Source: Setomelanomma holmii
Taxonomy: Eukaryota > Ascomycota > Dothideomycetes > Pleosporales > Phaeosphaeriaceae
Reading direction: 5' to 3'
Length of the DNA stretch: 64,000 bases
Assembly: GCA_010015745.1 (NCBI GenBank)
Contig: ML978201.1
Location: 1 to 64,000 of the forward strand
The notes under the pieces were generated by a model. It did no database searches. It was not told where the DNA came from and worked only from the letters and a program-made list of their open reading frames with translations. Positions within the stretch are counted from its first letter, which is position 1; the number at the start of each line of letters is the position of its first letter. This document shows positions 20,995 through 32,091 of the stretch, piece after piece. The translations under genes were made by a program, and so were the position numbers.

Positions 20995-21699
20995 GTTGCA
21001 ACTGAGATCTTCGCGAGCCTTGGTCTCACAGAACTGGCTACCAGTTGTAGGTGAAAATAAAATAACAAAGTCAAGAAGTTGGCCGAACAATGATGCAAAC
21101 TCGTGCTGATATGAAGGAGCAATTGTTTGGTAAGGGTGCTAGTGCACAATATAGACGAGCTTCGTAACCATTATCTAGAGTTCGTTGCTTGCTTGTTATG
21201 AGCACATTACGTACGATTCGAAGTGGCTTTGAAGCAATACGTCGTTGCTTACGCAGGTTGTGGTGATCAACACGATCCACAGAGTCCACAACGCGAAAGG
21301 GCGAATACGAAATACGTGTATTTGACCCGTGTCCAGCTTTAAGCTTAACGTTGAACCGTAGGCTAGTTACTGTCTGTCTAGGGTTACTCCTTACCTAGAA
21401 AGCGTTCAACAACAGTAAACAAAGTCTTTCTCACGATTCGTCGCGCCTGATGCCGATACGTTGTAGGGCATTTAAACTCGGAATACGCATAGAACCAAGT
21501 ACAAGATGCGGGCTAGCAAGTGAGTCAGTTGGATCAAACCCTGAAGCTCTTTAAAAAGTCCGCCTTGATCTTCCGAGCAGTCTCGACATCGCCCAGTCCC
21601 AGCGCAGTTATGGATCTACCTGTAATATCGCTATGGCAGCGTACCTATATCCCGGTGCATATCTTGGCCTTTTCTGCCTTGAGCATCTTGAGAAGAGCT
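20995..21699. other. Gene-poor stretch in degraded zone
   Basis: About 700 bases upstream of the decayed secreted-protein gene, rich in TAG/CTA words and stop codons in every frame. No gene is supported here. Confidence 0.4.
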
Positions 21700-22060
21700 T
21701 AGTAGTGCTAACGCTCACTTTGGTTTCGATGTTAGGTCTGATCACGAGTCCGAGCAGACTGTAGACTCTGTCGTATGCGCTGCTGCATTTCCGATGGCCC
21801 TACTGGAAGATCGCGTCGTGCAGGTTAATTCCTTTTTCGACTATTTCTCTTTTATTGGCATGATGCTTTCCTAGCTTTTGTAGTCCAGGAACTTCGGATT
21901 CCATATGCTGATGTCGAGCGTTAGATTTGCGATATCTGAGAACTTCCAGCGAAGAGTGTCGGTGAACACGTGTATCTTTGTGGCCACGTAAATCTCTTGG
22001 AGCATCAATAGATGCGTCTAGTACTCGTCCTCGACCACGGATTTAAGGCTTGCTAGTCGG
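21700..22060 (-). pseudogene. Relic of a HET-type gene
   Basis: On the minus strand a short stretch (about 21795-21735) reads SAYDRVYSLLGLVI, very like the conserved [DR]-[RK]-[VI]-Y-[SA]-LLGL segment found after the HET domain in fungal incompatibility proteins. The upstream part (about 21985-21895) reads TDTLRWKFSDIANLTLDISIW in another frame. Stops interrupt between them. I take this as a fragment of a dead HET-type gene, separate from and antisense to the HET gene at 22420. Confidence 0.4.
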
Positions 22061-22173
22061 AAAAGACGGTCTCTAGAAGATGCTCGAAGGCTGCCTAGCA
22101 ATTGCGCATAGCACTCATGGAGGTTGCTCAATTGCTCAAACTGTTTCTCGAACCTACGTTTACCTAGCCAGAT

Positions 22174-22260
22174 GTCAATATCATTCGAAGACTAAGTCCA
22201 ACTAGGATCCTCTCTCTCATGCAGCGATCATGTATTAGGGGTATCAAGAATTGTATGAGC
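22174..22260. repeat. Direct repeat, copy B (~88 bp)
   Basis: Second copy of the repeat at 19293-19380, same orientation, 2.9 kb away. It lies about 160 bases before the HET gene start and marks the right boundary of the degraded segment. Confidence 0.7.
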
Positions 22261-22419
22261 GTTCGCTTTCTTGGCCAGGTATGTGACGCCACGTGATCAA
22301 CAAAACCTCACCCTCGAGCCTGCCCCACTTACAAGTCAACACCTTCCGCCCCTGCAAATGCATCTACAACACTGTCCCAGTGACATTCTGCAATACGCGA
22401 TATCAATCGACAACTTGTC

Positions 22420-24015
22420 ATGCGGCTGGTACACATCGAGTCTGAGCATCATTTCAGCCTTGTCGAATTCACGGGCCAAGCCATTCCACCATACGCTATC
22501 TTATCCCATACCTGGGGCCCGGACCATGAGGAAGTAACGTTCCAGGAACTCAGCGATGGTACAGGACTAAGCAAAGCCGGATACGACAAGATCCAATTCT
22601 GCGGGAGACAGGCTGCGAATTATAGTCTTCAATACTTCTGGATTGACACGTGCTGCATCGATAAGATCAGCAGTGCTGAGCTCACTGAGTCGATCAACTC
22701 CATGTTCATATGGTACAAAGAGGCAGCAGTATGCTACGTGCTTCTGATGGACCTTCCTGCGAACGCTCGGCTGGAGATGGATCTTCCTAATTGTCGATGG
22801 TTTACGCGAGGCTGGACGCTTCAAGAGCTTATCGCACCAGAGCGCGTGATACTCTTCGACCAGAGCCTAGTCTCTATCGGTAGCAAAGGTTATCTTGTCG
22901 AGGAGCTCTCCTGTATTACTGGCATTGAGGAGGACGTCCTCAACGGCGAAGATCTAGCACTATCCTCTGTGGCTGTAAGGATGCGCTGGGCTGCTAGTAG
23001 GCAGACGAAGCGAATTGAGGATCGCGCATATTCTCTGCTAGGGATGTTCGATGTCAGCATACCCCTCATTTATGGGGAGGGCAGGAAAGCCTTTCGGCGA
23101 TTGCAAGAGGAGATTATCAAGCGAGATAATGACCTGACGCGTTTCGCATGAGATCCACCTTCACCACAGGAAGCTCTCATCAGTTCCCTCGCTCCATCTC
23201 CTGCTGTCTTTGCTCGCAGTCACGACATCATCAGCTTCGTGGACGATTTTGCCGAATTCTCCCTTAACAATAAGGGCCTCGTCATATTGGGCGATATACC
23301 GCTGCGAACTGCGTACGTGGCAGTAACGACCAGCTTCCGGGAAAGATTGTATCTAATCTTCCTGGGCACGAGTGAGTCCCACCACGGAGGAATCTACTTA
23401 CGCAAGATTGGCCCACATCTCTTCTGCCGAGACGGGCTCCTTCCGTTGGCGGGGTTTCGAGAGTACGTTCTGGAATCTCGCATCTACGAAGTGACGGAAA
23501 CCTGCATCCTTCTCAACACATCACCAGCAAGGAGTGCCGCCTTATCGTACCGAGATCAAGGAATACATGTGCCTTCGCACCCTGTCTTTGACCTAAGACA
23601 TACCTACCCTGAAGTGCTCTGGGACGTGACAGACAGGATATTTCTGCGGCCAAAGAGATACGTCTGGGCTGAGTATCCAATGGTCCTCGTATTGCGCTTC
23701 AACGTCACTCTCCACAGCGGTCTTATTGCCCTGGCAGTACTCGTGCACCATCTAAGCTCGGGACCTGGCGTCAAGATTCTCACCATGGATCAGAATCCGC
23801 GAGAATACGAAGTGATCTGTCAGGACAGGTACAAAAGAGAAGGTATACATGTGCAAGAGTTAGATTTGCAAGCACCTGGGATCCGGACAATGGGGGATAC
23901 AATAACGATACGAGGAACTATGCATCAGATATCCGCATCGATTGTCCCTAGGACGATACAAACCTTTGCTGGCTTGGTCAATGTTTTATCATTGTCATTG
24001 ACCTTGATGGAGTAG
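22420..24015 (+). pseudogene. HET-domain (heterokaryon incompatibility) protein with in-frame TGA
   Basis: This is a cytoplasmic HET-domain protein of the kind that triggers vegetative incompatibility or related immune-like cell death in filamentous fungi. The HET domain occupies about residues 25-150: YAILSHTWG, ELSDG, YFWIDTCCID, SMFIWYKEAAVCYVLLMD, CRWFTRGWTLQELIAP. After it come RIEDRAYSLLGMFDVSIPLIYGEG and FRRLQEEII, typical of the longest-known subfamily. The first frame ends at TGA (23149-23151, codon 244), but the same frame continues uninterrupted to 24015 and reads on plausibly (DPPSPQEAL..LAPSPAVFA), giving 531 codons. The stop falls where homologues usually have Trp (LAW), so a single TGG-to-TGA change is likely. 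It could be a null allele, an assembly error, or a short functional HET-only protein of 243 residues. No intron is apparent. Confidence 0.8.
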
Positions 24016-24721
24016 GGACTGTTATAGGTCGGCTTTATGAGAACTCGAGTCCATGGAGATGCACGAAGGCATTGTCGCAATGCAGATGGCAGCGCCAAGT
24101 CATGGCTTGGTGAAAAGTTGAGCATGCCAAAGTCACTGCGAGAAGGCAGACAAAGTTGAGGGAAAGCAACGACCCCGCACCCCGCTTTACCCGCCTCCTC
24201 CACTTTCTACCTGCATTAGTTTGCATAGCGTATCTGAAGCGGATGGTGAGTCCTACACTTCGATTTGAGATACAGTCCGCTGCTGAGGTTCATATGTCAC
24301 CTTCGTGTGTCTCATTAACACGGACTTCTTGAGTACGATACGGTAGAGAGTGGCCGCCAGTGCCATCGTATAGCAAAATCCTGTCCTCCCCAACCATGCT
24401 AGAAGGAACTACGTGAGACTTCGCGAACCGCGCAATCGAAAAAGGTGGCAATGCTCAGCTACAAACCCTGTCACAGGAGCGATGATGGCGGTGATGGTGG
24501 TGCACATTGTGCCGATCGTACCTCCCACCAACCACGATAGGCCTGTGATCTACATTCCCGCGGCGATCGTGAGTGCTTGAATGTGCCGTCTGTGGCGCCT
24601 TCATATACATGGGCAAGTCTTTGATGCAGTATAGCGTTTACGTAATGGAGCAATAAGAATCATAGATTTCCCCGCATCATATTTCCTGCTTGCAGAAGAC
24701 AAACCTTAAGCATTGCGCAAC
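24016..24721. other. Intergenic with possible membrane-protein relic
   Basis: About 700 bases. On the minus strand around 24560-24470 a stretch reads GLSWLVGGTIGTMCTTITAI and then more hydrophobic residues, which could be a remnant of a multi-helix membrane protein. Stops follow and no gene can be built. It also holds the upstream region of the esterase gene. Confidence 0.3.
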
Positions 24722-26540
24722 ATGCTAAGCTTCCTGCTATTTGCAAGCCTTTCTTGGCATCTGCATATCGCAACTGCGTCTACATCATTCGAAGAAAAGT
24801 GTCTCGCATTCCAGCCAGAGAAGTTCGCAGCCGGCGCGACGCGCAACATCCTCCAATTTGTTCCTGCCGGGACGATTTTGACTTTCCCAGACAATGATGC
24901 AACATGCAGTCGCGCATCGCAGGTAGTCACGGCAAGTATATGTCGGATCGCGTTGTCGATAAACACGTCCGCCGACTCAAGCATCATCTTCGAGGCTTGG
25001 CTGCCAGAGACATGGACTGATCGGTTCCTGGCTACCGGCAATGGTGGAATTGATGGATGTGAGTACTCCAAAAAGATGGGTTCGAGCTTTGACTACTGAC
25101 AAGTAATTGCTATATGAGGCATCAAATACGAAGATCTTGCCTACACATCTGCCAATGGTTTCGCAGCAGTCGGGGCGAACAATGGCAAGAATGGCACCGG
25201 TGGGTTGCCCTTCTACCATCACCCTGAGACTGTGATTGACTTTGCATGGAGATCGTAAGTGAACCTTAGTGAACATATTCAGGCCTGCTTATCTGACGGG
25301 GTTGCTGCTAGACTTCACACAACCGCGCAAACAGGGAAGGCAATGACCAAAGCCTTTTACAACGCCCCGTATTCTAAATCCTACTACCTGGGGTGCTCGC
25401 TAGGTGGACGCCAAGGCGTTGGAAGCGCGGAAAAGTTTCCACAGGATTTTGATGGCATCGTCGCAGGGGCACCTGGTGTCGATTTCAACAATCTCGTTTC
25501 ATGGCGAGCCAGATTCTTCACCATCACCGGCGCCCTTGGCTCACCTAACTTCATCTCCGCAACTGCCTGGAAGACGTGGATCCATGACGAGGTTCTCAAG
25601 CAATGTGACTCTATCGATGGAGTCAAGGACGGTATCATCGAAGATCCGACATTATGTGCTTTTGATCCTTCTACACTACTTTGCGCTGGTAACAGTACTG
25701 AGAAGTGTCTGCACGAAAATCAAGTTGACCAACTGAAGTCAATTTTTAGCGACTATAGATATCTGGATGGCGAACTGATTTTCCCAGCAATGCAGCCTGG
25801 CAGCGAAGTAGGGGCGGTGGATAGGCTGTACGCAGGAGCTCCTTTCCCCTACTCTGAAGTACGTTCTGCTTTCGCTAGTCCTTCCTGCACGCATGCTGCA
25901 GGGTACTAACGTATATGGAATAGGATTGGTTCAAATATGTCATCTACAGCAATTCCTCCTGGAGTGACTCGACGTTCAATTTCACAGACGCCCGCGTCTC
26001 AAACGCAGCAAATCCAGGGCACATTCGCACCTACCCTCGATCCCTACCCGCGTTCGAGTCTCGCGGCAGCAAACTTCTCATCTACCACGGCCAGCAAGAC
26101 ACGCAAATAACCAGCTTCAACTCCAACCGCTTCTACGCGCATCTAAAAGGTCGACGAACATATGACGACATGGACAAATGGATCCGCTTCTTCCGCGTAT
26201 CCGGCATGAATCATTGCAATGGTGGTCCTGGTGCTTGGGTCTTTGGTCAGGGCGGTAATACAGCAGCGGCTGGGATACCATTCGAGGCCGACAGAAATGT
26301 GCTGAAAGCCATAGTGGACTGGGTGGAGCGGGATGTTGCGCCTGAGTACTTGGAGGGGACGAAGTTTGTAAATGATACGGTGTCATTGGGTGAGGATTTT
26401 AGGCGGCGGCATTGCAAGTATGTGCTTTGATGATGTGATGAAAGATGAAAAATGTCGACTAATGTGATCACAGGTATCCGTTGCGCAACACGTACGTGGG
26501 TGGAGATTATAAAGCTCCAGCGAGTTGGAAATGCAGTTGA
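24722..26540 (+). CDS. Secreted tannase/feruloyl esterase family protein
   Basis: This is a secreted alpha/beta-hydrolase of the fungal tannase/feruloyl esterase B family, which cleaves ester links of phenolic acids in plant cell walls or tannins. Five exons are inferred: 24722-25058, 25119-25254, 25312-25858, 25924-26417 and 26474-26540, giving 526 residues, normal for the family. The signal peptide is within the first about 20 residues (LLFASLSWHLHIATA). The nucleophile motif GCSLGGRQG has Ser at about 187. The DGIIEDP segment is of calcium-loop type, and the catalytic His lies in GMNHCNGGPG. The Cys before the Ser and the Cys after the His form the family's CS-D-HC arrangement. The last exon restores the usual YPLRN..Y..GD ending. 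The ATG at 24722 is used; the frame upstream begins only at a TTG. It converges with the sialidase-like gene. Confidence 0.88.
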
Positions 26541-26629
26541 GAGACCTTTACACGCCGTCTGCATACTAAGTTATCATGATAAGAAGGGGCTGACTTCGCC
26601 GCTTTCCCGAATGGCTGCAAGCAATCATT

Positions 26630-27925
26630 TCACAGCAGGTTCTTCGGGTCGACAATACTGACCCAGATGTTCTCCTTGTTCTCGCTATAGGAAACAACAA
26701 GCTTCCCTTCCACCATGATAGCAGTCGGGTAGCTGAACATAAGCCGCTTCAGGCCTCTCGTATCCGGCGCGATGATCTTGCTAGCATTCGTCCTAAGTAC
26801 TCCAATGCCTTTATACGAGCGATCAGGTCCTCGCGAAGTAGCGATCGTAAGTGGTTGCCGGTAACGCTCGGTGTTATTTCGTGGATTGTGCACTAAAAAC
26901 CTGTCGCCATTTGGCAGCGTGCCCAAATGCTGCTTACTTCCGACATCTGGGATGTTGGTCTGGAGGATCTGATTGCCATGCTGCTGCTCGGTGTGTGGGT
27001 ACCAATCCTTGCCTTGACGTGAGGTTGTATGCTCTACCCATACCGCGTTGCTCAAGATGTTTGATCCGGATATGTCGCGCCAGAAGCGCTCCCAGTAGCC
27101 ACCACTTTCGCTGCCGAACCATATCGAATGTGTCGGTTCTTGCATATCGTGTGTATCGTCGGCGGCATATAACTTTGTCTCGTACAGCCAGGAGGCCCAT
27201 GCAGGCACCTTTGCTGGCTCTTTCAGGTAGGCTTCTATTTGCTTGGCATGCTTGCAGAATTGCATGCCGTACTTCCCATAGACAGTTTCGTTGAAGCGGA
27301 CAACTTCACTCCACTCATTCTGTGATGTCCAGCAAGGATCTCCCACTGGTCGTCCCTGCTTGTCGATGATGCGTGCGATCCGGCCAGCAGCTTTGGTGCC
27401 CTTCGCGTCATCGCCCCAGCAGTATCTCAGAGTCGTCTGGGATACGGCATACAGGGTCTCTTTGTCTATCGGGACCCACGCCGCTGGGTGAAGCGCTCGT
27501 TGCCAGATGCGATTGTCGCACCAGTATGAGTAGTTGGCTGCCGACGTCTGATTTGGTAGGAGCGCTGCTGGTAGAATGGAGTAGCCGGGAGACCAAGTGG
27601 ATCCGCCATCAGTGGATATCGACAGCCATGATTCTTGTCCAGTAGCATCTTCATCAAGCGGAGAAGTCGAATACATTAGGAAGACACGTTTGCCATCATG
27701 GTATAGCTCTGGGTGATGGGAGTATGTTCGTCCAACTTGGGTGCCATTATACACGAGAGCCTCAACATCTACCTTGAGCTGCGGCCATCCTGCAAAGATA
27801 GGGTCGGAATAATTGATGGGAGGTGACACTTGCCAGTAGCTGCCTGGTGCAGGTGGCTCCATTGGTTCAGATGAAGGCAAGGAGACGGCAACAGTGGCTG
27901 CAGCAAGCAGTGGTAGGACAATCAT
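26630..27925 (-). CDS. Secreted sialidase-fold (BNR/Asp-box) protein
   Basis: This is a single-exon gene of 431 residues with a clear signal peptide (MIVLPLLAAATVAVS) and several N-glycosylation sequons, so it is probably secreted. It contains a consensus Asp-box S-x-D-x-G-x-T-W (SISTDGGSTW, residues 102-111) and further propeller-like segments, for example YSHHPELYHDGKRVFLMYST and YPTAIMVEGKLVVSYSENKENI. These suggest a six-bladed sialidase/neuraminidase fold. I cannot point to the three catalytic arginines, so the activity (sialidase, another exo-glycosidase or none) is open. It may act with the neighbouring esterase on external polysaccharides, but they are convergent, not co-transcribed. 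Confidence 0.7.
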   Translation of the reverse strand: MIVLPLLAAATVAVSLPSSEPMEPPAPGSYWQVSPPINYSDPIFAGWPQLKVDVEALVYNGTQVGRTYSHHPELYHDGKRVFLMYSTSPLDEDATGQESWLSISTDGGSTWSPGYSILPAALLPNQTSAANYSYWCDNRIWQRALHPAAWVPIDKETLYAVSQTTLRYCWGDDAKGTKAAGRIARIIDKQGRPVGDPCWTSQNEWSEVVRFNETVYGKYGMQFCKHAKQIEAYLKEPAKVPAWASWLYETKLYAADDTHDMQEPTHSIWFGSESGGYWERFWRDISGSNILSNAVWVEHTTSRQGKDWYPHTEQQHGNQILQTNIPDVGSKQHLGTLPNGDRFLVHNPRNNTERYRQPLTIATSRGPDRSYKGIGVLRTNASKIIAPDTRGLKRLMFSYPTAIMVEGKLVVSYSENKENIWVSIVDPKNLL

Positions 27926-28467
27926 GAGCAGTGTCTTCCATGCGCTTCAATTCGAAAGCTTCTTCTTATGCAGCGAGTCCTCCGTTTGCAAGGGTTCCCC
28001 GATCAGAAGACTATCCCAGATCATGGTTGGCGTCTGGGGAACCCGCGCTCGCAGGCACGTGATTAATCCAGCAATCGGAGTGTCGACCGAGCTCCTCTCC
28101 ATTTGTAAGGGAAATGTTGTATTCCTCATCGGCTGTCGCTTAAGCTACGGCCACATCGAGTATTGATGGCCATGCTGCATCTACAGTGCTTGAGGGTTGA
28201 TCTGGGGTATTTGCGGGGTTCGAAGCGAGTCCACTGGCCAGCACGCGCCAGTCGCAACGACGAACAGGTTGTTCTATAGATACTCCGGATTATATGGTGT
28301 GCTTGGGTGCCTTCAACTAATGTGTCAGATGTCGGAGTCTCGAGGATGAGGTCATCACGCAGTGCCTGAACGGAACCTCGGTGGTGGGGCGAGCTTCCAG
28401 AAGCCTCGCATTTCACTGCCGACACTCTACAGACATCCTGACTACTACAAAGTTTCTCGGCACAACC
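27926..28467. promoter_or_regulatory. Divergent intergenic region, sialidase-like and NAS6 genes
   Basis: About 540 bases between divergent starts. No gene is seen, and it presumably holds both promoters. Short antisense frames here have no domain. Confidence 0.4.
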
Positions 28468-29231
28468 ATGGAGGAATACAAAGCCAAGTACGCAATACAC
28501 GAAGCCTGCCGCGAAGGCCAGAGTACGCTCTTTCTTACGCTGTCCACGCTGCCACTGCTGACGCCTCTCCAGCGTCCCGCGTCGAGTCTCTCCTCGCAGC
28601 CAACCCTAAACTCGCATCGTTGCGCGATCCCGACGAGCGCCTCCCCATCCACTGGGCCGTGTCCTACAACCATCTCCCCATCGTTCAGATGCTCACACAG
28701 CTGAAGGGCGTTGACGCAGACGTGGCCGATGCCTCAGGATGGACGCCACTGATGATGGCGTGTTCGCGGAAGGATGCCGAAGCCATTGTCAACTTACTGC
28801 TGGGCAAAGACGCGGACGTAAATGCGAAGAACAACAACGGCCAGACTGCCCTGCACTTTTGTGCCTCCAAGTCGAACCTCGACATCGCGAGGACTCTGCT
28901 CAGCCAGAAGCCCCCCGCAAGCGCACGCGTAAAAGACAAGAGGGGACAACTACCGCTGCATCGAGCAGCAGCCGTGGGCAATGCACCCATGATCAAGGCG
29001 CTACTCGATGCGAAAAGTCCGCTGAACGCGACGGACATGGACGGCATGACGGCCCTGCACCACGCGATAAGTGAAGGCCACGGAGACGCGGCATTGCTAC
29101 TGCTGACGAGGGGCGCGGAATTCGACAAGAAAGACAACGAGGACCACGCGCCTCTCGATCTGGTGCCGGACGCAAAGACACGCAAATTCATCGTCCAAGC
29201 AGCTGAGAGGGAAGGTATCGATCTGGAGTAG
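28468..29231 (+). CDS. NAS6: Proteasome assembly chaperone gankyrin/Nas6
   Basis: This is an ankyrin-repeat protein of 237 residues matching Nas6 (PSMD10/gankyrin), a chaperone that binds the Rpt3 ATPase during assembly of the 19S proteasome base. Exon 1 is 28468-28522 and exon 2 is 28573-29231. The 50-nt intron (GTACGC..CCAG) joins IHEACREGQ to SRVESLLAANP with correct phase, and without it the N-terminal repeat would be lost. About six to seven ankyrin repeats fill the protein, with consensus cores such as DERLPIHWAVSYNHLPIVQML, SGWTPLMMACSRKD, NGQTALHFCASKSNL, RGQLPLHRAAAVGN and DGMTALHHAISEGH. The length and the repeat order fit Nas6 well. The upstream frame that runs through from 28362 is an artefact of reading through the intron. 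Confidence 0.88.
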
Positions 29232-30049
29232 TTGAGAAGCGAGCATTGCATTGAGCGACTCTACAATATACCCTGGGACGGCGTTACTGGAAAGCATGGA
29301 CAGCATAGCATATCTTTGTCACTTCATGTACTGAGCTTCTACCATCGAGACATCGTGTGCGAAGTCCTCGTTGGACATGCATCCCCAATGGATGGTAGGC
29401 GCACTAGCTCGTGATTGGCTCCAGGCAACTTTGACATGCGGTGGTCAAGGTCCGATCGCGCCCAACTCACCCTCTAGACATGCATGGTGCCAACAAGCCC
29501 GTACAATGACCTGCATGAACCAAAGTTCACCCCACATGGGAGTGACGGTCGACCGGGGAGTCGCGTGCGTTGTGCAGCCGGTCCATGCTTCAAACATGCC
29601 GCAATTCACACGCCAACACAACCAGTCTGGCTCGCTTACCGCTTCACCCCTCTTGGACTTGTGAAGTGTGCAGTAAACAGGGACCTCATGGAATTGAAGC
29701 GTGACTCCAGATCTCGTGCAGAAACGTGATAGTGATTGCGACATCGCGTGGACAACATGGTACCGCCGTTGATCCTTTATCAACCATCACGGTCTTCACA
29801 CATGGGGCTATAACCCTTCACGCGGAAGTGGCAGTGGAGATTCGCGCCGTTTACAACTTCAAACAACTTCGAGGGAACACACCACGAAGCCGCTCCTACC
29901 TCAAGATCAAAAGGACTCGAGGATCGTTCCTACCAGCTGAGATCTTGGACACTTTCACAACTTCTCCTCCTCAGCCATCATTTACAATCCAAACATAGCT
30001 CCGTGCTAGACAGTCATTCACAATTTAGCTTAGTGTGGCTACCATCAGC
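29232..30049. other. Intergenic, no supported gene
   Basis: About 800 bases between the NAS6 3' end and the next plus-strand gene. C/A-rich leader-like sequence lies near the right side. Overlapping short frames only. Confidence 0.4.
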
Positions 30050-31006
30050 ATGGCTACCGCGGCCTTACCGCTTGCATGCAACTTTTTGACTTCTCCACGC
30101 ATTCCTCCCGAGCTAGTCCTAAATACCATACAACACCTACCTTTCGAAGACGGTTCAGCCATCGCGAGCCTAAGCACAAATCACCGAGTCAAGAATTTGC
30201 TAAGGACATACGAGCACTCCATCACCCGCTTCTTCATGCAGAAAGAGCTTCGACATGCATTGGCCGATTTTCCATGTACCAAGGAATTTGGCCTCAAATG
30301 GCTGTCACAATGTGTTGCGAGATACGATGTAGTCGATGCAGTCATGGACGAACTCACATGGCGAGAAAATTGCGTCGCTGTTGAGCCTCACAACATCGCT
30401 GTCGTCAATGCCGGACTGCTGCTGCTGTACCGCTTGGAGTCGATAGCGTCCCACACCACCAAGCTGAACTTCATCAAATCACTACCACGAGACCCGCTCA
30501 TAGCCACATACCTCGCCCTTCATCACGCCACTCTCACAGCTCGGTACCACGGACACGGATGGATCCACCAAGGAACGTACGGCCGGTTCATGGATGCCAA
30601 TCACCTGTCACTGCGGAACGAGATGGAGTTCTGCTTCGCCGAAGCCACGCTGAGTGTCGGTCCTGAATTTCTCTACGACATGCTTGTTAACCCATCAGAT
30701 CCAAGTGGCGAAACCACGCTGCTCAATTTCTACCACGACCACGGCACGCACGACTGGGAGTGGCCGTGTTGGGGCGATGGGAAAGGCGAGTTTGAACCTC
30801 CGAGAACGCAAGGACCGCAGAGAGAGGATGGAAGCAAAGGGAGAACTTTGTTCACGAGCATGCTGGAACGAATGGCGGAGCTGGAGAAGTGTCCGCTCGA
30901 TGAGGTGAGGGCGAGGATCGAGGAGCAGACAGATGAGAAGGATCATGGACTGGCGTTTCTAAGTTTGGATGGTAAGGCGAGGCTGATTAGGGGATTGGAT
31001 GTGTAG
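30050..31006 (+). CDS. F-box-like hypothetical protein
   Basis: This is a single-exon gene of 318 residues. The start is the ATG at 30050; the frame upstream begins only at a GTG. Residues about 17-55 (IPPELVLNTIQHLPFEDGSAIASLSTNHRVKNLL) resemble an F-box, the motif that binds Skp1 in SCF ubiquitin ligases. The rest is mostly helical with no repeat that I recognise as a substrate-binding domain. A charged low-complexity segment rich in Glu, Arg and Pro lies around residues 245-270. Fungal genomes carry many such poorly conserved F-box proteins. The F-box call is tentative; the coding call is firmer because the codon pattern and length are consistent. Confidence 0.65.
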   Translation: MATAALPLACNFLTSPRIPPELVLNTIQHLPFEDGSAIASLSTNHRVKNLLRTYEHSITRFFMQKELRHALADFPCTKEFGLKWLSQCVARYDVVDAVMDELTWRENCVAVEPHNIAVVNAGLLLLYRLESIASHTTKLNFIKSLPRDPLIATYLALHHATLTARYHGHGWIHQGTYGRFMDANHLSLRNEMEFCFAEATLSVGPEFLYDMLVNPSDPSGETTLLNFYHDHGTHDWEWPCWGDGKGEFEPPRTQGPQREDGSKGRTLFTSMLERMAELEKCPLDEVRARIEEQTDEKDHGLAFLSLDGKARLIRGLDV

Positions 31007-31161
31007 TCGTGAGCGGGCTTTCGACACAGTTTCCTGCTCGATCCTCTCGCTTGGCTGCGAAAATTTGCAGGAAAAGTCTCGTGAGCATCTTCTAGAGGCG
31101 CACCCGTCTTGACCTATACCCTTGCCCGAGCTCTAAACATTCTATATCGTCAGGCACAGCC

Positions 31162-32091
31162 CTACGCAATCTCAGGATACACATCCGTCCTCCTTATCAG
31201 AGGCACCTCTCTCCTAATCTTCCCCACATACTCTGTATCAATCTCCGTAACCGCAATCTCACACTCATCCTCCCACTTCTCGCCATCGTCCCCCCTCAAC
31301 TCCGCCACCACTTTCCCCCACGGATCCACAATCATGCTATGTCCATAACTCCTCCTCTTCCCCTCCTCATCATGCACACCCACCTGCGCAGCTGCAACAA
31401 CATAACTTTGCGTCTCAATCGCGCGCGCTCTTAGCAACATTTCCCAATGCCCCGCTTTCCCCGTCGGCGTCGTAAACGCAGATGGATACGTGATGATATG
31501 CGCGCCTCGCGATCTAAGTGCAAGCGCAGGCTCTGGGAATCGTACATCAAAACAAATCAAACTGCCTACTTTACCCACAGGCGTATCGAACGGATCTAAC
31601 AGGTCCTTTCCGCGCTCCACGGTATCCGACTCTTTCAACTTCGGTCCATTTTCAATATCAACATCGAACAAATGCAGTTTCTGATACCGCTGCGTAATCT
31701 CGCCCTTCTCATCGATCCAGATCAGCGTATTCTTTACTTTTCCAGCGGAGGCGGGCTCGTGAATACCGACGTGTATTGGGATCTTGTACTTTTGCGCACT
31801 TTGACGCAGGCCCATGACGAATTCGGATGTTTCGACGGACTTGCAGAGAGAGCTGGGGCCGATGTAGTCCGAGGCTTCGGGGAGGAAGAGGGCGGATGCG
31901 CCGGCGTGGGAGGCGCGTTGGATGAGGGTCTGGGCTTGGGTGAGGTTGTGGGGGATGTTGGCCGAGGAGCGGATTTGGCCGATTGCCTGGATGATGGGAT
32001 GAGCTTGTAAATGAGTTGGAACGATTCACTTGATCGATTCATCTCATACAATCCAAAACGACGGCCTTTTCCATGGGGACAGATCTAACAT
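31162..32091 (-). CDS. Nitrilase-family amidase (Nit1/deaminated glutathione amidase type)
   Basis: This is a carbon-nitrogen hydrolase of the Nit branch, which hydrolyses deaminated glutathione as a metabolite-repair step. The main exon runs from about 32011 to 31162. The Glu-Lys-Cys triad is visible: Glu in FLPEASDYIG, Lys in YQKLHLFDV, Cys in GSLICFDVRFPE. The segments GAHIITYPSAFTTPTG and HWEMLLRARAIETQSYVVAAAQ are classic for the family. The first exon is uncertain. A splice from a GTATGA donor to the CCAG acceptor would begin at the ATG at 32091 and join directly to AIGQIRSSANI with correct phase. The frame continues upstream of the first internal Met (31815), so the start at 31815 would cut off the catalytic Glu and must be wrong. 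It converges with the F-box-like gene. Confidence 0.85.

Noticed and set aside
19300..24700. Strong claim of repeat-induced point mutation
   Set aside because: Only a few stops fit C:G to T:A changes, the HET TGA is not in the preferred CpA context, and no repeat family was shown; an index must be computed.
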